A stretch of DNA of 47,913 bases from Bacteroidales bacterium (lineage in GTDB: Bacteria > Bacteroidota > Bacteroidia > Bacteroidales > F082): positions 1 to 47,913 of the forward strand of contig JANJXG010000047.1 of NCBI GenBank assembly GCA_024709145.1. Reading direction: 5' to 3'. The first letter of the stretch is position 1. The number at the start of each line of letters is the position of its first letter. Below are positions 8,504 through 18,578 of the stretch, piece by piece. Under the pieces are notes generated by a model. That model was given only the letters and a program-made list of their open reading frames with translations. It was not told where the DNA came from and did not search any database. Position numbers and translations under genes: made by a program.

Positions 8504-9076
8504 TTACCTGGCGAGAGACCTCACATAATGAATAATTTTCCACCTGTTTTGAGGCAGTACCTGACTGCTGTGTGACCCCATTAGTCCGGATATTGAACCC
8601 ATGGTAATCACGTGGTAAATTTCGCCATCAGGTTTGTTCTGCACATAGGGTTCAACGAGGGAGGTTGGTTTGGCAGGAAACAATTTGCTGGTGTACAAAT
8701 GACCGTCGCCTTTGCCCAGTTCTCCATGGCAGCTGATGCAGAAAATTTCATACTGTGCCTTGCCTTCGGCCAACACCTGTTCGCTGACTACGATGGGATT
8801 CACGAGTTCAAGACCCGCTTTCACCTGCTCATCAAACGATTTGGCTTTGTAAGGATAGGGCATCGTTCCTCTTGCAATCGCCCCTTCAGCCGGTAGGCGC
8901 ATCGTAAATCCATCAGTGAAAACCGGATTGGTTGTATAGGTTTCATATGCCCTGGAATAAGACATATCCGGGAAAAAAGTGTGCCCCGGATCGTTTTTAT
9001 ACCTGTTGCAAGCCGCAGCAACCACAAGAACCATCAGGAAGGAAAGAATCTTTAAATTATTTTTCATGACTTTCAT
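8504..9076 (-). CDS. actE: ActE, monoheme cytochrome c lipoprotein of alternative complex III
   Basis: This 190-residue lipoprotein (lipobox VAAAC, C23) has a cytochrome c domain with heme motif CISCH at 113-117 and the conserved N-terminal MPYPY stretch of the ActE family. It would accept electrons at the periplasmic face of alternative complex III and pass them to the terminal oxidase. Translation might start at Met4 (9067). It follows actF by 31 bases, whereas the order described for other act clusters is D-E-F. Confidence 0.92.
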   Translation of the reverse strand: MKVMKNNLKILSFLMVLVVAAACNRYKNDPGHTFFPDMSYSRAYETYTTNPVFTDGFTMRLPAEGAIARGTMPYPYKAKSFDEQVKAGLELVNPIVVSEQVLAEGKAQYEIFCISCHGELGKGDGHLYTSKLFPAKPTSLVEPYVQNKPDGEIYHVITMGSISGLMGSHSSQVLPQNRWKIIHYVRSLAR

Positions 9077-9107
9077 TTTTTCATTAAGGTTTTTACCATC
9101 ACGAACA

Positions 9108-10286
9108 TTAATAATGTGTATGATAATCCAAACTTTCCTTAAAGTAAGGATGGTTTTTCGGTGCGAGCGGTGCTTTGGTCAGTGCACGGAAAGTTATCAA
9201 ACCGAACAATCCAAGGAAGCCAATCGTCAATCCGATTTCAACAATGCCAAAGCCGGAAGCTTCGCCACCCACAGCGCCTGGCATAATCATCATATAGAGA
9301 TCGAACCAGTGACCGATAATCACAATGATTGAAACCGGTACAAGCATACCAAAAATGCGTTTCGATTTCCTTGTCATCAACAACAGGAAAGGAACCACAA
9401 AATTGAGGATGAGGTTGATATAAAAGACATCGCTGAAATATTTATGGCGAACATAAAAATACACTGTTTCCTCCGGAATGTTAGCATACCAGATCAACAT
9501 GTATTGTGAGAACCAAAGGTAAGCCCAGAATATGCTGAAACCAAAAAGGTATTTTCCAAGATCGTGCATATGCTCATCGTTCACGTGCTGCATATAACCC
9601 ATTCTCTTCAGGAGGTAAAGAATCAGAATCAGCATGGCGAAACCACTTGCAAGCATGCTTGAAAATACATACCAGCCATACAAGGTACTAAACCAATGAG
9701 GATCAAGTGACATGAGCCAATCCCATGAAGAAACAACGCTTGTTATGGCATAGGTAACGATAAAAATAGCCGACAATGTCCGCATTTTACTGAAGTATTT
9801 CAAATCACCTTTCACATCCAGTGCCAGTGAGGTTTTACGCACATAATAAGCAAGCAGCACCCAAACGCCCAGGAAAACGACCAGACGAATGTAGAAGAAA
9901 GGCTCATTCAGGTAGGCAACTTTTTTAAGCAGAATGGCATCGAGATGATCGGAATGCGTCCAGGGATAAATAGAATGCAGGCCGCCAAGCACAAAAAACA
10001 ATACCAGCAATATACCACCAACCGGAATGAACATCGACATGGCTTCACCCACCCTTTGAACGCTCGTTTGCCAGCCTGACTCAGCAATGGTGTGAACTGT
10101 CACAAAAAACAATCCGATAAGGCCCATGCTGAGGAAGTAATAGATGTTGAGCAGCAGGTTGGCAGCAACACGTTTACCTTCTATGCCACCAAAAAAACCA
10201 AATGCCAGTGAGAGCACTCCCACAGCAATCATAATCAGGAAGATGGTGACTGTCTTTTTCTTTAAAGTAAATGTAAGATTCTCCAT
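9108..10286 (-). CDS. actF: ActF, NrfD-like membrane subunit of alternative complex III
   Basis: This is a 392-residue integral membrane protein with about ten hydrophobic helices, including LSLAFGFFGG near the first helix and a TSVVSSWDWLMSLDPHW segment in the middle. It belongs to the ActF/quinone-binding subunit 2 family, related to NrfD. With ActC it forms the membrane core that faces the quinone pool. It begins 2 bases downstream of actD, showing tight coupling. Confidence 0.9.
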   Translation of the reverse strand: MENLTFTLKKKTVTIFLIMIAVGVLSLAFGFFGGIEGKRVAANLLLNIYYFLSMGLIGLFFVTVHTIAESGWQTSVQRVGEAMSMFIPVGGILLVLFFVLGGLHSIYPWTHSDHLDAILLKKVAYLNEPFFYIRLVVFLGVWVLLAYYVRKTSLALDVKGDLKYFSKMRTLSAIFIVTYAITSVVSSWDWLMSLDPHWFSTLYGWYVFSSMLASGFAMLILILYLLKRMGYMQHVNDEHMHDLGKYLFGFSIFWAYLWFSQYMLIWYANIPEETVYFYVRHKYFSDVFYINLILNFVVPFLLLMTRKSKRIFGMLVPVSIIVIIGHWFDLYMMIMPGAVGGEASGFGIVEIGLTIGFLGLFGLITFRALTKAPLAPKNHPYFKESLDYHTHY

Positions 10287-10288
10287 GG

Positions 10289-10804
10289 TTAGTTTTTCTT
10301 CTTTAAAGTGATACCATGCGCACCTGCTTCGTTGAGAACCTCTTCGATGGTGTGCGTATTTTCGTCGTCTGCAACTTTCACGACAAGCAAAAACCTATCG
10401 TCGGTGATGCGTTCATCGTGGATAACTGCTGCGGCACCCGGACCAAGTTTATTGTGGATCAGGAAGGCAAAAACCATTGAAAACGCTGCAAAAAGCACAG
10501 CCATTTCAAAAGTTACCGGAATAAATGACGGTACAGCCAGAAACGGCTTACCACCAAAATTCAACGGGTAAGCCTGGGTAAAAACCCATGCCTGAAAACC
10601 AAACCCGATCATCGCACCTATGGCACCGCCGGTGAAGGCCACCCTTGTGAGGCGTGATCTTTTCATACCCAGTGCCTTGTCGAGACCATGTACAGGAAAA
10701 GGAGACAATACGTCTGCAACTTCCACACCTTTTGACTTAATTTGCTTCAAACCTTTGAGCAAATCCTCTTCGTCATTGTAATAGGCAGTGATATATTTAT
10801 TCAT
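10289..10804 (-). CDS. actD: ActD (DUF3341) membrane subunit of alternative complex III
   Basis: This 171-residue DUF3341 protein has an N-terminal soluble region ([14 protein letters not shown]), two membrane helices (about residues 60-80 and 100-120) and a C-terminal ferredoxin-like region. An upstream ATG at 10828 exists, but the start at 10804 gives the usual N-terminus MNKYITAYY and overlaps the end of actC by 8 bases, which suggests translational coupling. Confidence 0.92.
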   Translation of the reverse strand: MNKYITAYYNDEEDLLKGLKQIKSKGVEVADVLSPFPVHGLDKALGMKRSRLTRVAFTGGAIGAMIGFGFQAWVFTQAYPLNFGGKPFLAVPSFIPVTFEMAVLFAAFSMVFAFLIHNKLGPGAAAVIHDERITDDRFLLVVKVADDENTHTIEEVLNEAGAHGITLKKKN

Positions 10805-12167
10805 GATGCACATCTTTTTTATTGTCACCGGATGATTTCAAAACGCTCTTGACCTCAGCAATGGCTATTACAGGGAATGCCCTGATGAACAAGAGGAATA
10901 ATGTAAAAAATACGCCAAGTGTGCCCACATACAGCCCAACCTCCACCATAGATGGCTTATACATCGACCAGCTGGACGGGAGGTAATCACGGTGCAGTGA
11001 AGTCACAACAATTACAAAACGCTCAAACCACATTCCGATATTGACGAAGATTGAAATGATAAATGTGGCAACCAGATTGGTTCTGATTTTCTTAAACCAG
11101 AACAGCTGAGGTGTAATGACATTGCACGTCATCATGATCCAGTAAGCCCATGCATAAGGACCTGTTGCCCTGTTGATAAAAGCATACTGCTCGTATTCAA
11201 CTCCGGAATACCAGGCCATGAAAAACTCTGTAATATAGGCAATGCCGACGATTGAGCCGGTTATGATGATTACCTTGTTCATATTTTCAATGTGACCGAC
11301 GGTAATATAATCTTCCAGGTTGAGAGCCTTACGGGCGACGATCAACAAGGTGAGTACCATGGCAAATCCGGAGAAAACAGCACCAGAAACAAAATAAGGC
11401 GGGAAAATAGTGGTGTGCCATCCGGGAATGACCGAGGTTGCAAAGTCGAAGCTAACGATGGTGTGAACCGATAAAACCAAGGGAGCAGCGAGTCCGGCCA
11501 GGATTAAGCTGATGGTTTCATGGCGCGAACAATGACGGGCAGAACCTGTCCAGCCAAAGCTGAGAAAACCATAAATGGCTTTGCGGATTTTTCCGGTTGC
11601 TTTGTCGCGCACTGTGCCAAGATCAGGTATCAGACCGATGTACCAAAACACCAGTGATACAAGAAGATAGGTAGTGATGGCAAACACATCCCACAACAAA
11701 GGGGAGTTAAAGTTCACCCAAAGCGCACGGGTATTGGGATAAGGCAGGATAAAGAAACCAAGCAGCAGTCTACCCATGTGAATAAGAGGGAAAAAACCTG
11801 CACAGGCGATGGCCATCAAAGTCATGGCTTCGGCCGAACGGTTGATACTGGTTCTCCACTTTTGGCGGAAAAGCAGCAAAATGGCCGAAATAAATGTTCC
11901 GGCGTGGCCTATACCGACCCACCACACAAAGTTGGTGATGTCCCATGCCCATCCGATGGTTTTATTTAAACCCCAGGTTCCTATACCATAATATACTGTC
12001 ATAAATGTTGCCCAGGCACCGAACAGGGCTGCTGCTCCTGACAAAGTGATGCCCATATACCAATATTTGGAAGGCTTGCCGGCCATCGGAGCCAAAATAT
12101 CTTTGGTCACCTGGCTGTAATCCTTCGCCCCTTTGATCAGCGGTTCTCGAAGTGGAGATACGTACAT
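10797..12167 (-). CDS. actC: ActC, NrfD-like quinol-binding subunit of alternative complex III
   Basis: This 456-residue polytopic membrane protein of the NrfD/PsrC family has about ten helices; the start [13 protein letters not shown] and the segment [18 protein letters not shown] are typical of ActC. It forms the main quinol-oxidising site and docks ActB on the periplasmic side. It follows actB by 17 bases and overlaps actD. The length is normal and no disruptions are seen. Confidence 0.95.
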   Translation of the reverse strand: MYVSPLREPLIKGAKDYSQVTKDILAPMAGKPSKYWYMGITLSGAAALFGAWATFMTVYYGIGTWGLNKTIGWAWDITNFVWWVGIGHAGTFISAILLLFRQKWRTSINRSAEAMTLMAIACAGFFPLIHMGRLLLGFFILPYPNTRALWVNFNSPLLWDVFAITTYLLVSLVFWYIGLIPDLGTVRDKATGKIRKAIYGFLSFGWTGSARHCSRHETISLILAGLAAPLVLSVHTIVSFDFATSVIPGWHTTIFPPYFVSGAVFSGFAMVLTLLIVARKALNLEDYITVGHIENMNKVIIITGSIVGIAYITEFFMAWYSGVEYEQYAFINRATGPYAWAYWIMMTCNVITPQLFWFKKIRTNLVATFIISIFVNIGMWFERFVIVVTSLHRDYLPSSWSMYKPSMVEVGLYVGTLGVFFTLFLLFIRAFPVIAIAEVKSVLKSSGDNKKDVHHE

Positions 12168-12184
12168 GCTTCTTTTGGTTTTAG

Positions 12185-15166
12185 TTATACGGTTTTGTTC
12201 TTTACTTTGGTAAGATAACCAACTGATGGAAGTGTGTGAATTTCTTCCAGCAGGTGATAATTACGCTCACTGGCAAAATACTGTGATACTTTGCTGTTTT
12301 TGTCATTCAGATTGCCAAACACAATCGCTTCAGCAGCACATGATTGGGCACAGGCCGGAACCACCTCTCCGTCGCGTAGCTCTCTGTTTTCTGTTTTGGC
12401 AACAAGCTTTTTCTCCTGAATACGCTGAACACAGAAGGAGCACTTTTCAATAACCCCTTTGGCGCGCACTGTCACATCCGGATTCAGGACGAGGCGGCGC
12501 AAATCGGTGGTCATTTCGGCGGGATCGTATTCATTGCCTTTAAAAGTGTCGGCGCCTGTATAGTCAAGGAAATTGAAGCGACGTACTTTGTACGGACAGT
12601 TGTTGGCACAATAACGGGTTCCAATGCAGCGGTTATAGGCCATCTGGTTGATCCCTTCGTTGGAATGCGTCGTTGCTGCAACAGGACAAACGTTTTCACA
12701 GGGAGCGTTGTCGCAATGTTGACACATCACGGGCTGACGAACCACTTCGGGATTGTGCTCATCCCCTTTATAATAACGGTCGATTCTGATCCAATGCATT
12801 TCGCGGGAGGCAATAACTTGTTCCTTGCCAACAACTGGTACGTTGTTTTCGGATGAGCAGGCTACCACACAAGCATTGCAACCAGTACATGCATTCAAAT
12901 CTATGGCCATTCCCCAATGCAATCCGTCAAACTTTGCTTCCGGATACATGGTTTTCATGTGCTTTTTAAGTTCCACTCTGGCTTCGTTACCCGATTGTGG
13001 ATCCTCAAGATAAGCTTCCAGCGAGGTCTCTCTGATGAGCTCACGTCCTTCCATAGAATGATGTGATTGGGTGCGTGCGAGTGGATAGTTTCCGGCTTCG
13101 AGAGCCAGGCTCACACCACTGAGCAGGTAACTCCTGTTATCACCATCAAAAGTCATGAGCGTGTAAGCATTCTGCCCAACTCCGTTCGCAGGTACACCGG
13201 TCTGCTGGCGACCATAACCTAAGGCTACAGCAACAGTTTTATATTCCTGCCCGGGCTGAACAACAACAGGTAAAGTAAGCTTGCCATTAACATTGACCAA
13301 CTGCTCATCAACAACATTCATTTCTTCAGCCAAACGAGGAGAAATCATCAGGTAATTATCCCAGCATACCTTTGTCACCGGGTCGGGTAATTCCTGAAGC
13401 CAGGGATTATTGGCATGCTTGCCCGTTCCTACACTTACATTGGCATAAAGAACGAGATCGATACTATCCTCTGGTTTTGTGGCAGCGATTCTTGCTATTG
13501 CCTCCATAGCTGCTACTGGTGTGTAGGCCACAGCAACGGCAGATTTTTCTCCTGATTCGAATACACCATCATGAAGTTTACTGTTCCAAAACGATGTAAA
13601 TGAAGTAAATCCAGGTGCTTTGGAGTAAATATTCTGTTCCCAATAGGAATTTAAATAGGTGCGGTACTCCTGTGGATTACCAGACCAGCGAAGCAGACTT
13701 TCCTGCGCTGCCCTGGTGTTGAAAATCGGACGAATGGCAGGTTGAGACAAGGAATAAAAGCCGGTTTTATATTCAAAATCATTCCAGGCTTCGAGATAGT
13801 GATGATCTGGACAAATATAAGAGACTGCTGCCGAGGTTTCATCACTCACTACAGAAAGAGCTACACTTAACTCAACTTTTTTAAGGCCTGCACCAAAAGC
13901 GGCAGCTTGCGGATAATCGTACAAAGGATTGACATCCATCATGATGAGTGCCTTCACAGCACCACTGTTCATTTCTTCGACCAATGTTGTAAGCCTGCTG
14001 TCAAAACCAAACCGGCTTCTGAGCCTCACATCGGTATCAATGGTGTGGCCATAATTGCCAAGTAACATATTGATTTCATTCACAAGCAGTTGCTCATCTT
14101 TGTTGTTACTCCCGCTCACAACAAGTGACTTCCCTTTGTTACGGAATAATTCAGCGGCCAGTTCCTGAACGTCATGATTTGTTCCCTGCACTTCAGGCGA
14201 AGATTCGCCGTTAAGTTTTTTCAAGGCAGACAGCAAGTTCACGAGCACAAATTTCTGATGTCCGGCACGCATTTGAACGCGATGGTCAGCATTGCTTCCG
14301 GTGAGTGACATAGCACCCTCGAAGTGAATATGCCGCGACATGGAACGTTGACCGTCAGTAAGTTTTCTTTTCTGACTATACTGTTTTGTATATTCAACCG
14401 GTGAAAGCCAGCTGCCAAGGAAATCAGCATCGAAAGATACAATGAGATCAGCTTTTTCAAAATGATAGGAAGGAATAAAAGGCGCCCCGAAAGAATCCTG
14501 ATTGGCCCTCAACATTCCGGCTGCCGACAACACATCGTACTGAATATGGTCACAGCTTGGGAAGGCAGTAACAAAATCGGTGATGACAGCAGCGGTAGAA
14601 GGACTGATAATGGTTGGTGTTAAGAGAACCATTTTCCCTTGACGGGCAGAAATCTCTTTGAGCTTACCACCAATTTCTGCATCAGCGGTTTCCCAGCTGA
14701 TCTCCGAACCATTTTTTGAAGGATTCTTGAGCCGGGCATTGTCATAAAGGTTCAGCACCGATGCCTGAGTGCGGGCGTTGGTACCACCCTTGGTGATTGA
14801 TGAAAGGTTGTTTCCTTCGATTTTTATCGGCCTTCCGTCCCGAACCTTCACGAGTACACTGCAGTAGTCAGTACCATCGTAAAAGGTGGAAGCGTACCAG
14901 GATGCTTTACCGGGGATGATACCTTCGGGTTGTATAAGGAAAGGAATAGCCTTACGAACCGGTTGCTCACATGAGGAGGCAACAGCAGCTGAGGCGATTG
15001 TAAAACCAAATGCTTTCAGAAAGTCGCGGCGGGAGGTTGGAGGCAGTGCAGCCGATTCGCGTTGCATTTTTAAAATGAACGACTTATCACCTGCTGATTG
15101 CTCCTCAAGATCCCTTGATGTGTCAATCCTGAGATCTTCCAGGCTTTTAAAATACTTGTTTTCCAT
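12185..15166 (-). CDS. actB: ActB, iron-sulfur / molybdopterin-like subunit of alternative complex III
   Basis: This 993-residue protein is a fusion of a molybdopterin-oxidoreductase-like region (about 70-740, without evident catalytic use in this family) and a four-cluster ferredoxin region. Cluster motifs are [11 protein letters not shown] at 760-770, [13 protein letters not shown] at 815-827, [11 protein letters not shown] at 847-857, C909/C912 and C939/C943. A twin-arginine motif SRRDFLK lies at 45-51, after a 44-residue polar extension, and is followed by a lipobox-like AVASSC (C66). It is therefore probably exported folded by Tat and lipid-anchored on the periplasmic face. It carries electrons from ActC to the hemes of ActA. 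Confidence 0.95.
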   Translation of the reverse strand: MENKYFKSLEDLRIDTSRDLEEQSAGDKSFILKMQRESAALPPTSRRDFLKAFGFTIASAAVASSCEQPVRKAIPFLIQPEGIIPGKASWYASTFYDGTDYCSVLVKVRDGRPIKIEGNNLSSITKGGTNARTQASVLNLYDNARLKNPSKNGSEISWETADAEIGGKLKEISARQGKMVLLTPTIISPSTAAVITDFVTAFPSCDHIQYDVLSAAGMLRANQDSFGAPFIPSYHFEKADLIVSFDADFLGSWLSPVEYTKQYSQKRKLTDGQRSMSRHIHFEGAMSLTGSNADHRVQMRAGHQKFVLVNLLSALKKLNGESSPEVQGTNHDVQELAAELFRNKGKSLVVSGSNNKDEQLLVNEINMLLGNYGHTIDTDVRLRSRFGFDSRLTTLVEEMNSGAVKALIMMDVNPLYDYPQAAAFGAGLKKVELSVALSVVSDETSAAVSYICPDHHYLEAWNDFEYKTGFYSLSQPAIRPIFNTRAAQESLLRWSGNPQEYRTYLNSYWEQNIYSKAPGFTSFTSFWNSKLHDGVFESGEKSAVAVAYTPVAAMEAIARIAATKPEDSIDLVLYANVSVGTGKHANNPWLQELPDPVTKVCWDNYLMISPRLAEEMNVVDEQLVNVNGKLTLPVVVQPGQEYKTVAVALGYGRQQTGVPANGVGQNAYTLMTFDGDNRSYLLSGVSLALEAGNYPLARTQSHHSMEGRELIRETSLEAYLEDPQSGNEARVELKKHMKTMYPEAKFDGLHWGMAIDLNACTGCNACVVACSSENNVPVVGKEQVIASREMHWIRIDRYYKGDEHNPEVVRQPVMCQHCDNAPCENVCPVAATTHSNEGINQMAYNRCIGTRYCANNCPYKVRRFNFLDYTGADTFKGNEYDPAEMTTDLRRLVLNPDVTVRAKGVIEKCSFCVQRIQEKKLVAKTENRELRDGEVVPACAQSCAAEAIVFGNLNDKNSKVSQYFASERNYHLLEEIHTLPSVGYLTKVKNKTV

Positions 15167-15189
15167 TCAGAATATATTTCTTTGGTAGG

Positions 15190-16404
15190 TTAATAATGAC
15201 ACTTCATACAATCGCCGCCGCCAAGCATGTCGGCAGTAACTTTCTTCACTTCACCGCTTTTAAACCTGGCATGCATTTCTTCGTATGCAGCAAAGAATTT
15301 ATTGTCGGTAAACTGAACTTCGGTTTTGCGATGGCAATCCAAACACCATCCCATGCTCAGGTCGTTCACTTGCATCACCTCGTGCATCGTTTCAACAGAA
15401 CCATGGCACTCAGCGCAATCCAGTTTTCCGGAATTCACATGCTGTGCATGGTTGAAATAAACATGATCGGGCAAATTATGTATCCTCACCCACTCGATAG
15501 GCTGACCGCTATCCCAGGCTGATTGAATTTTGGCAATTTGCTCTGTCCCTGTGATTTTGCCCTGCTTCACCACATTATGGCAATTCATGCACACATTTAC
15601 CGAAGGAATACCGGCACTTTTACTGTAATCAGCAGCAGTGTGGCAATACTTACAATCAATCTGATTCTGGCCGGCATGCACTTTGTGAGAAAACCAAATG
15701 GGCTGATCCGGCTGATAATACTGTTGCCGGCCCAATCCGGCGGCTTCTTTGTAAAAAATTTCGCCGATGATAAACAACCCGACAAGGATCAGGACAGTGT
15801 GAACAAATTTCGCCTTGATCACCTTGGTAATAAAAAGATCGATCAGAACGACAATCAGGATGATAATGGTGATGATGAAGGTGGTTCCGAAACTCCGGTT
15901 GGCATCCCTTTCAATGGCCGCCAGTTCTTCTTCCCTTGCTTCCTGTTCGGCAGCCATTTTTGCCGCTAAAGCTTCCTTTGCAGAGGCTTCATCAGCTGTT
16001 GGTTCGGCAGCTGCAAACTTGGGGTCGACTTTCCCTCCACTTTTAATGTAAAGCAGAATGTCGATAATTTGTTCATCCGTTAGGTTGTGCGGCGGCATAG
16101 GGATTTTATTATTTTCCTCATATACCTTCACTGCGATGGGGTCACCTGACTGGATCACCTCCTGCGAGTTGCGGATAAACCGGATTAGCCAGTCCTGTTC
16201 GCGGCGTTCGGTGATGCCGGCCAGACTTGGCCCGATTAGTTTGGGACCGTCAATGTTGTGACAAGCCCTGCATTGTTGAAAGTTCTTTTCTGCCTCAGGG
16301 GTTTGTGCCCCGACAGGCCTGACAAAAGCAGCAAGCCCAACGAAAAGAAACAATGTTAAAACACGCTTCATGCGGCGTGATGAAGGTAAATTAAATATCA
16401 TCAT
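15190..16404 (-). CDS. actA: ActA, multiheme cytochrome c subunit of alternative complex III (six heme motifs)
   Basis: This 404-residue protein has a signal peptide, a monoheme cytochrome c domain (CRACH at 45-49), an Ala/Glu-rich probable coiled coil (about 135-170), membrane segments at about 173-192 and 199-216, and a C-terminal pentaheme domain with CXXCH at 251-255, 272-276, 330-334, 354-358 and 399-403. The well-described ActA of Rhodothermus marinus is pentaheme, so the N-terminal monoheme domain is an addition relative to that model. The internal Met12 (16371) would give a more standard signal peptide (MKRVLTLFLF). It is the first gene of the cassette, preceded by a strong promoter and a long leader. 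Confidence 0.93.
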   Translation of the reverse strand: MMIFNLPSSRRMKRVLTLFLFVGLAAFVRPVGAQTPEAEKNFQQCRACHNIDGPKLIGPSLAGITERREQDWLIRFIRNSQEVIQSGDPIAVKVYEENNKIPMPPHNLTDEQIIDILLYIKSGGKVDPKFAAAEPTADEASAKEALAAKMAAEQEAREEELAAIERDANRSFGTTFIITIIILIVVLIDLFITKVIKAKFVHTVLILVGLFIIGEIFYKEAAGLGRQQYYQPDQPIWFSHKVHAGQNQIDCKYCHTAADYSKSAGIPSVNVCMNCHNVVKQGKITGTEQIAKIQSAWDSGQPIEWVRIHNLPDHVYFNHAQHVNSGKLDCAECHGSVETMHEVMQVNDLSMGWCLDCHRKTEVQFTDNKFFAAYEEMHARFKSGEVKKVTADMLGGGDCMKCHY

Positions 16405-16531
16405 ACGTGATGCTTGGTTAGTAAAAATGGATGTTCTTCCTGGCGTAAATGTTGCAAAATACTCATTCTATGCAAATTAGAGAAACGTTTTGATCAATTG
16501 CAGGTTTTCAAATTTAGGAATTTTTAACATA

Positions 16532-16562
16532 CAAAGATACAATTCAGCATGAAAGTACCAAA
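16532..16562 (-). promoter_or_regulatory. Promoter of the act (alternative complex III) operon
   Basis: The minus strand carries TTTG (16562-16559), a 19-base spacer and TATCTTTG (16539-16532), an exact match to the Bacteroidota primary sigma consensus TTTG-N19-TAnnTTTG. The leader to the actA start is about 120 bases (or 150 to Met12), much longer than the 10-50 bases behind the other candidate promoters here. Confidence 0.78.
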
Positions 16563-16591
16563 ATACAAAGTCGAGAATGCACTTTTTTTTC

Positions 16592-16624
16592 AAAAAAAAA
16601 CAGCCGGACATCAGAGACCGGCTG
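16592..16624 (-). terminator. Terminator of the lemA-TPM operon
   Basis: CAGCCGG and CCGGCTG (16601-16624) form a 7-bp stem with a 10-base loop. On the minus strand it is followed by nine T residues (16600 to 16592). It lies 60 bases past the TPM stop and just upstream of the act promoter. Confidence 0.85.
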
Positions 16625-16684
16625 TAATATACTATTAATTAAGGATTTAATGTTTAGCGAAATCAGGCAAAATTTACTGTAAGT

Positions 16685-17485
16685 TTACCAACTGCCACCG
16701 GCGCCTCCGCCACCAAAGCTGCCGCCACCGAAGCCGCCAAAACCTCCGCCTCCACCACCGCCAAAACCACCTGATCCGCCGGAGAACCCACCCCAGCTGC
16801 CTCCATGGTTTCTGTTGGCCATGCTTGCCAGCCAAAGCGCTGTCCACAAGGATCCCGAAGAACCACCGCTGCCAATATTGGTGCTGTTGCCCCTGGATTT
16901 GAAAATCACGATAAGGATAATGATAATGATGATAATAATCACCGGTGAACCATTACGTTTCCCTTCATATTTATCAGCCGTATATTGCCCTGAAGCAAGG
17001 CCTATGATGGCCTGAACGGCTTGTTTGATACCACCGTAATAATCGCCTTGCTTAAAAAACGGAATCATTTCCTGTTCAACGATGCGTTTGGCAAGGGCAT
17101 CGGGTATCACACTTTCAAGACCGTAACCGGTTGCAATAAAAGCTTTTCCGTTTGAATTACCAAGTTTGGGTTTCACAAGAATGACCACGCCGTTGTTGCT
17201 GCCTTTCTTCCCGACACCCCATTTTTCACCCAGTCTGAATGCAAAATCAGCTGCTTCGTAGCCACCAAGATCAGTAACTGTAACCACCAGAATTTGTGTG
17301 GAGGTGGTGTCGTTGTAATTAACAAGATGCCTCTCCAGGGTGTTCACTTCATCCGCTGTGAGTATTTGAGCCAAATCATTGACAAGTCGCGGTGGATTGG
17401 GTGCAGCCGGGATTTCCTGCGCAACAAGACGGGCCGAAAACAACAGTAATCCGACCAAAAAAAGATGGATAATGCTTGTTTTCAT
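16685..17485 (-). CDS. TPM-domain membrane protein with glycine-rich tail (YgcG-like)
   Basis: This 266-residue protein has a signal peptide, a TPM domain (about residues 35-165, with LVNDLAQIL and the GVGKKGSNNGVVILV segment), a membrane helix of repeated isoleucines near 190-205, and a long Gly/Ser/Phe-rich tail. TPM proteins are thought to act with LemA in envelope processes; their biochemical role is unclear and a photosystem-II repair relative is known in plants. An in-frame upstream ATG exists at 17581, but the ATG at 17485 gives a clean signal peptide and 4-base spacing from the preceding gene. Confidence 0.88.
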   Translation of the reverse strand: MKTSIIHLFLVGLLLFSARLVAQEIPAAPNPPRLVNDLAQILTADEVNTLERHLVNYNDTTSTQILVVTVTDLGGYEAADFAFRLGEKWGVGKKGSNNGVVILVKPKLGNSNGKAFIATGYGLESVIPDALAKRIVEQEMIPFFKQGDYYGGIKQAVQAIIGLASGQYTADKYEGKRNGSPVIIIIIIIILIVIFKSRGNSTNIGSGGSSGSLWTALWLASMANRNHGGSWGGFSGGSGGFGGGGGGGFGGFGGGSFGGGGAGGSW

Positions 17486-17489
17486 GCGC

Positions 17490-17930
17490 TTATGAATTAA
17501 AGGAAATTTCATCGGACAACTCATTCCGGTCATCAGTCTTAAAAGGGAAATGAGCTTTGAGCTTTTTACCCGTGGCTTCAATTCCGCTTACCAGTCCTTC
17601 AGTATACTCAGCTTTCTTAAAATGCCCGGTCATTTTTTCCTTGATAGAATCCCAGAAATCTGCTTCAACAACAGCATTTATACCTGCATCGCCAATGACG
17701 GCAAATTTTCGGTCTTTCACAGCAAGATAAAAAAGGATTCCGTTGTTGGCAACAGTTTTTTTCATTCCAAGTTGTTCAAACAGGTAAGCGGCTCTATCGA
17801 GTACTTCCCCGCGACAATGGTCTTCGAGGTGGACACGAATCTCACCCGAGGTGTCCATCTCTGCTGCAATGATAGCATCTTTGATGGCTTGCTTCTCTTC
17901 TGCAGAGAAAAATTGCCTGGCGTTTGGCAT
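17490..17930 (-). CDS. TPM-domain protein, soluble
   Basis: This 146-residue TPM-domain protein begins MPNARQFFSAEEKQAI and contains the family features GEIRVHLEDHC, NNGILFYLAVKDRKFAVIGD and EGLVSGIEATGKKL. No signal peptide or membrane helix is seen, so it is cytoplasmic or peripheral. The frame is open back to 18185, but that part overlaps lemA and has no coding character. It is the middle gene of lemA-TPM-TPM, an arrangement common in many bacteria. Confidence 0.87.
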   Translation of the reverse strand: MPNARQFFSAEEKQAIKDAIIAAEMDTSGEIRVHLEDHCRGEVLDRAAYLFEQLGMKKTVANNGILFYLAVKDRKFAVIGDAGINAVVEADFWDSIKEKMTGHFKKAEYTEGLVSGIEATGKKLKAHFPFKTDDRNELSDEISFNS

Positions 17931-17940
17931 AAGCTTGCGA

Positions 17941-18531
17941 TTAAAACTCAACTTTTGGAGCGACCTCAGAACCTGCTGTTGCCTCAAAATAGGGTTTTGC
18001 GGCAAACCCAAACATGCCGGCAAGCATATTCTGGGGGAAGGATTTGATGTAGGTGTTGTAAACCCTGGTCGTTTCATTAAACTTCTGACGCTCAACAGTG
18101 ATTCTATTTTCAGTGCCTTCGAGCTGTGCCTGAAGTTCAAGGAAATTTTGGTTTGCTTTAAGGTCGGGGTAACGTTCAACAACAACCATCAGGCGGGAGA
18201 GGGCACTGCTTAAGCCTTCCTGCGCCTGTTGAAAAGCCTGCATATTGGCTTCAGTCAGGTTTTCGGCGTTGAGGTTTACCGATGTGGCTTTAGCCCTTGC
18301 TTCGATCACACCGGTAAGCACTTCCTGTTCGTGGGCAGCATAGCCCTTCACGGTGTTGACAAGGTTGGGAATCAGGTCGGCACGACGCTGGTAAACATTT
18401 TCAACCTGCGCCCACTGGGCATCAACCTGTTCCCCGTTTTGAACCATGGTGTTGTAGGTGTTTTTGAAGAAGCCGTAAAACATCAGCACCACGACGGCGA
18501 TAACAGCAATAATAATGAGTGTTTTTTTCAT
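17941..18531 (-). CDS. lemA: LemA family protein
   Basis: This 196-residue protein has an N-terminal membrane helix (about residues 2-20) and a helical body with the LemA signatures NTYNTMVQNGEQVDAQWAQV, YQRRADLIPNLVNTVKGYA and FNETTRVYN. LemA proteins are small envelope proteins of uncertain role. An upstream in-frame ATG at 18624 lies inside the htpG terminator and is unlikely. It is followed by two TPM genes at 10 and 4 bases. Confidence 0.93.
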   Translation of the reverse strand: MKKTLIIIAVIAVVVLMFYGFFKNTYNTMVQNGEQVDAQWAQVENVYQRRADLIPNLVNTVKGYAAHEQEVLTGVIEARAKATSVNLNAENLTEANMQAFQQAQEGLSSALSRLMVVVERYPDLKANQNFLELQAQLEGTENRITVERQKFNETTRVYNTYIKSFPQNMLAGMFGFAAKPYFEATAGSEVAPKVEF

Positions 18532-18578
18532 TTTTTCGGATATTATGGGGTAAAAATAAACATTTATTAAAAAGAGAA

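Noticed and set aside
16489-16496. TTGATCAA palindrome in the actA leader as an FNR-type site
   Set aside because: FNR/CRP-type boxes need TTGAT and ATCAA separated by four bases. Here the half-sites overlap, so it is a chance palindrome.
17931-18185. Upstream extension of the soluble TPM gene into lemA
   Set aside because: The extra 85 residues overlap lemA in another frame and have no coding character; the ATG at 17930 fits the family start.
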